DNA of 5,560 bases from JBPCPM01 sp050999155 (lineage in GTDB: Bacteria > Actinomycetota > Thermoleophilia > Solirubrobacterales > 70-9): NCBI GenBank assembly GCA_050999155.1, contig JBPCPM010000151.1, positions 1 to 5,560 of the forward strand. Reading direction: 5' to 3'. Of this stretch, positions 4,247 to 5,560 are shown in pieces. Position 1 is the first letter of the stretch. Every line of letters starts with the position of its first letter. Below the pieces are notes generated by a model. The model was given only the letters and a program-made list of their open reading frames with translations. It did no database searches and had not been told where the DNA came from. Made by a program: the position numbers and the translations under genes.

Positions 4247-5560
4247 ATGGCGATGGATCAGATCACTCCCGGCACCACATTCGGCGGCTACCGGATCGAG
4301 GCGGTCGCCGGTCGTGGAGGGATGGGCGTCGTGTATCGCGCCACGGATCTGGCCCTCGAAAGGCCGGTTGCGCTCAAGGTCCTTTCGGCCGAGCTCGAGG
4401 CCGATCCGGACTTCCGCGAGCGCTTCACGCGCGAGTCGAGGCTCGCCGCATCGATCGACCACCCCAACGTCATCCCCATCTACGAGGCGGGCGACCTCGA
4501 GGGGTGCCTGTTCATCGTCATGCGCTGGGTGGACGGCCGGCACCTGGGCCAGCTCGAGCGCGAGGAGGGCCTGACCGCGGCGCGCGCGCTCGCGGTCCTC
4601 ACCCAGGTCGGCTCGGCGCTCGACGCCGCCCACGAGCGGGGGCTCGTCCATCGCGACGTCAAGCCCGGCAACATCCTCATCGCCCGCCACCGCGACGCCC
4701 ACGCCTACCTCAGTGACTTCGGGCTGAGCTGGCGGGAGGGCTCGGACCCCGGGCTCACCCGAGGCGGGGAGTGGGTCGGCACGCCCGACTACGCCGCGCC
4801 GGAGCAGATCCGGGGAGGCAAGGCGGAGCCGGCGACCGACATCTACGCGCTGGGCTGCGTGCTCCACGAGGCGCTGACCGGGCTCCCGCCGTTTCGGCGT
4901 GGCACGCGGATCGCGACGGCCATCGCCCACCTCGAGGCCGAGCCCGAACCGCTCAGCGCCCGGGTCGAAGGGCTGCCCGAGGCCCTCGACAGCGTCGTGG
5001 CGGCAGCGCTCGCCAAGGACCCGGCGGACCGGCCGGCCACGGCCTCCGAGCTGGTCTCGGCAGCGACCGAGGCCCTGGGCGGCGCCACGCCCGGCCCGGT
5101 CCGGGTCCTCGCGCCCCGGCGCCCGGCCGCCGACGACGCGCGCACCGAGCTCGTCGATGCCACGGCGGCGACGGGAGCTCCGGACGACGACGCGACCCGG
5201 GTGATGGGTTCCGACACGAGCGCCACCGCGATCCTGGGCGACGAGACGGTGGTGACGCGCGTCGGCGGGTCCGCCGCCGGCGGAGACCGCGGCGGATCGC
5301 CGGCCGGCGTCGCGACGCCGGCCGATCGTCGTCCCGTCGGCTCGGGCGGTGGCGAGCCGCCCCGACCCGTCGCTGGTGTCGATTCCCCGCCCGGCTCCGC
5401 GTCCCGCCCACGGGGACGGGGACGGCTGGCCGTCCGGGCGGTGGCCCTCGCCCTCGTGGTAGGCATCATCGCGGCTGCCGTGATCGCCGCCCTGATCGGC
5501 GAGCCCTTCGGGGCCGCCGGCGACGGCGCCGGGAGCGAGGAGCCCCCCGGGGCACCGGCC
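4247..5560 (+). CDS. Transmembrane serine/threonine protein kinase, PknB-like (3' end beyond window)
   Basis: A Hanks-type Ser/Thr kinase, 438 residues visible, with a cytoplasmic N-terminal kinase domain, a linker, one membrane segment and the beginning of an extracellular part. Residues 15-270 hold the kinase: Gly-rich loop GRGGMGVV (22-29), VALK with ATP-binding Lys44, RESRLAA with helix-C Glu63, catalytic HRDVKPGN (135-142, Asp137), DFG (157-159), activation-segment end GTPDYAAPEQ (178-187) and DRP (261-263). All key residues are present, and the RD pair means activity is probably controlled by activation-loop phosphorylation. The linker at 275-392 is Gly/Pro/Asp-rich with repeated Thr motifs (TELV, TRVM, TAIL, TVV, TRV). 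The membrane helix is about 394-418, after a basic RGRGR anchor. No PASTA or other sensor domain is visible before the edge. Start: ATG 4247 or 4253; MDQITPGTTF from 4253 looks more like relatives and suits a leaderless start. The gene points away from the Mo operon, with no evident functional link. Confidence 0.93.
   Translation, partial: MAMDQITPGTTFGGYRIEAVAGRGGMGVVYRATDLALERPVALKVLSAELEADPDFRERFTRESRLAASIDHPNVIPIYEAGDLEGCLFIVMRWVDGRHLGQLEREEGLTAARALAVLTQVGSALDAAHERGLVHRDVKPGNILIARHRDAHAYLSDFGLSWREGSDPGLTRGGEWVGTPDYAAPEQIRGGKAEPATDIYALGCVLHEALTGLPPFRRGTRIATAIAHLEAEPEPLSARVEGLPEALDSVVAAALAKDPADRPATASELVSAATEALGGATPGPVRVLAPRRPAADDARTELVDATAATGAPDDDATRVMGSDTSATAILGDETVVTRVGGSAAGGDRGGSPAGVATPADRRPVGSGGGEPPRPVAGVDSPPGSASRPRGRGRLAVRAVALALVVGIIAAAVIAALIGEPFGAAGDGAGSEEPPGAPA
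5301..5324. repeat. Perfect 24-bp palindrome inside the kinase linker
   Basis: The half-site CGGCCGGCGTCG (5301-5312) is followed directly by its exact reverse complement (5313-5324). A second palindrome, TCCGCCG-C-CGGCGGA, lies just upstream at 5270-5284. As RNA the larger one would fold into a 10-bp, almost all-GC stem with a tetraloop. It lies in the non-conserved linker (residues ~352-360), where protein constraint is low. Whether it is functional or a by-product of GC-rich, Gly/Ala/Pro-coding sequence is unknown. Confidence 0.6.

Noticed and set aside
4079..4930. Minus-strand open frame of 283 codons reaching into the kinase gene
   Set aside because: It overlaps the kinase catalytic domain, whose motifs are unambiguous on the plus strand; the product looks like antisense noise. 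Only its GTG region near 4216 matters, as a possible start for the Mo enzyme if there is an indel.

Overview
This is a GC-rich (roughly 70% by eye) bacterial window with tightly packed genes and strong GC-ending codon bias. It reads as a high-GC actinobacterial genome. The style of the Ser/Thr kinase N-terminus and of the HTH-TOBE regulator would fit the Thermoleophilia (Solirubrobacterales), but that lineage call is inference. The extreme left end breaks in composition and looks like a contig end or junction.

Layout: four genes lie head to tail on the minus strand from about 4188 down to the left edge. In transcription order they are (1) a DMSO-reductase-family molybdopterin oxidoreductase with an N-terminal [4Fe-4S] motif, 1927-4188; (2) a PaaG-like enoyl-CoA hydratase/isomerase, 1053-1889, 37 nt downstream with a clear AGGAGG ribosome binding site; (3) a small HTH plus TOBE (molybdate/molybdopterin-binding) regulator, 559-951; (4) the start of a molybdate-binding lipoprotein ModA, 1-520 (or 562), translationally coupled to the regulator by a GTGA overlap and cut by the window edge. 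A transmembrane Ser/Thr protein kinase (4247-5560, 3' end beyond the window) is transcribed divergently on the plus strand.

The minus-strand genes make a coherent molybdenum locus: an enzyme that needs the Mo cofactor, a probable Mo-sensing regulator and the first gene of a molybdate importer (modB/modC would be expected beyond the left edge). The crotonase in the same run suggests that the Mo enzyme serves metabolism of a CoA ester or of a compound processed through one. Its substrate cannot be read from sequence.

Points most worth a second look: the Mo enzyme has no ATG, GTG or TTG start upstream of its essential FeS-cysteine motif; a 23-nt dyad abuts the regulator's start codon; the crotonase lacks both hydratase glutamates and carries the isomerase-type Asp; a perfect 24-bp palindrome sits in the kinase linker; and the first ~90 nt do not fit the ModA gene they interrupt. 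I see no RNA gene, CRISPR array, insertion sequence or origin.
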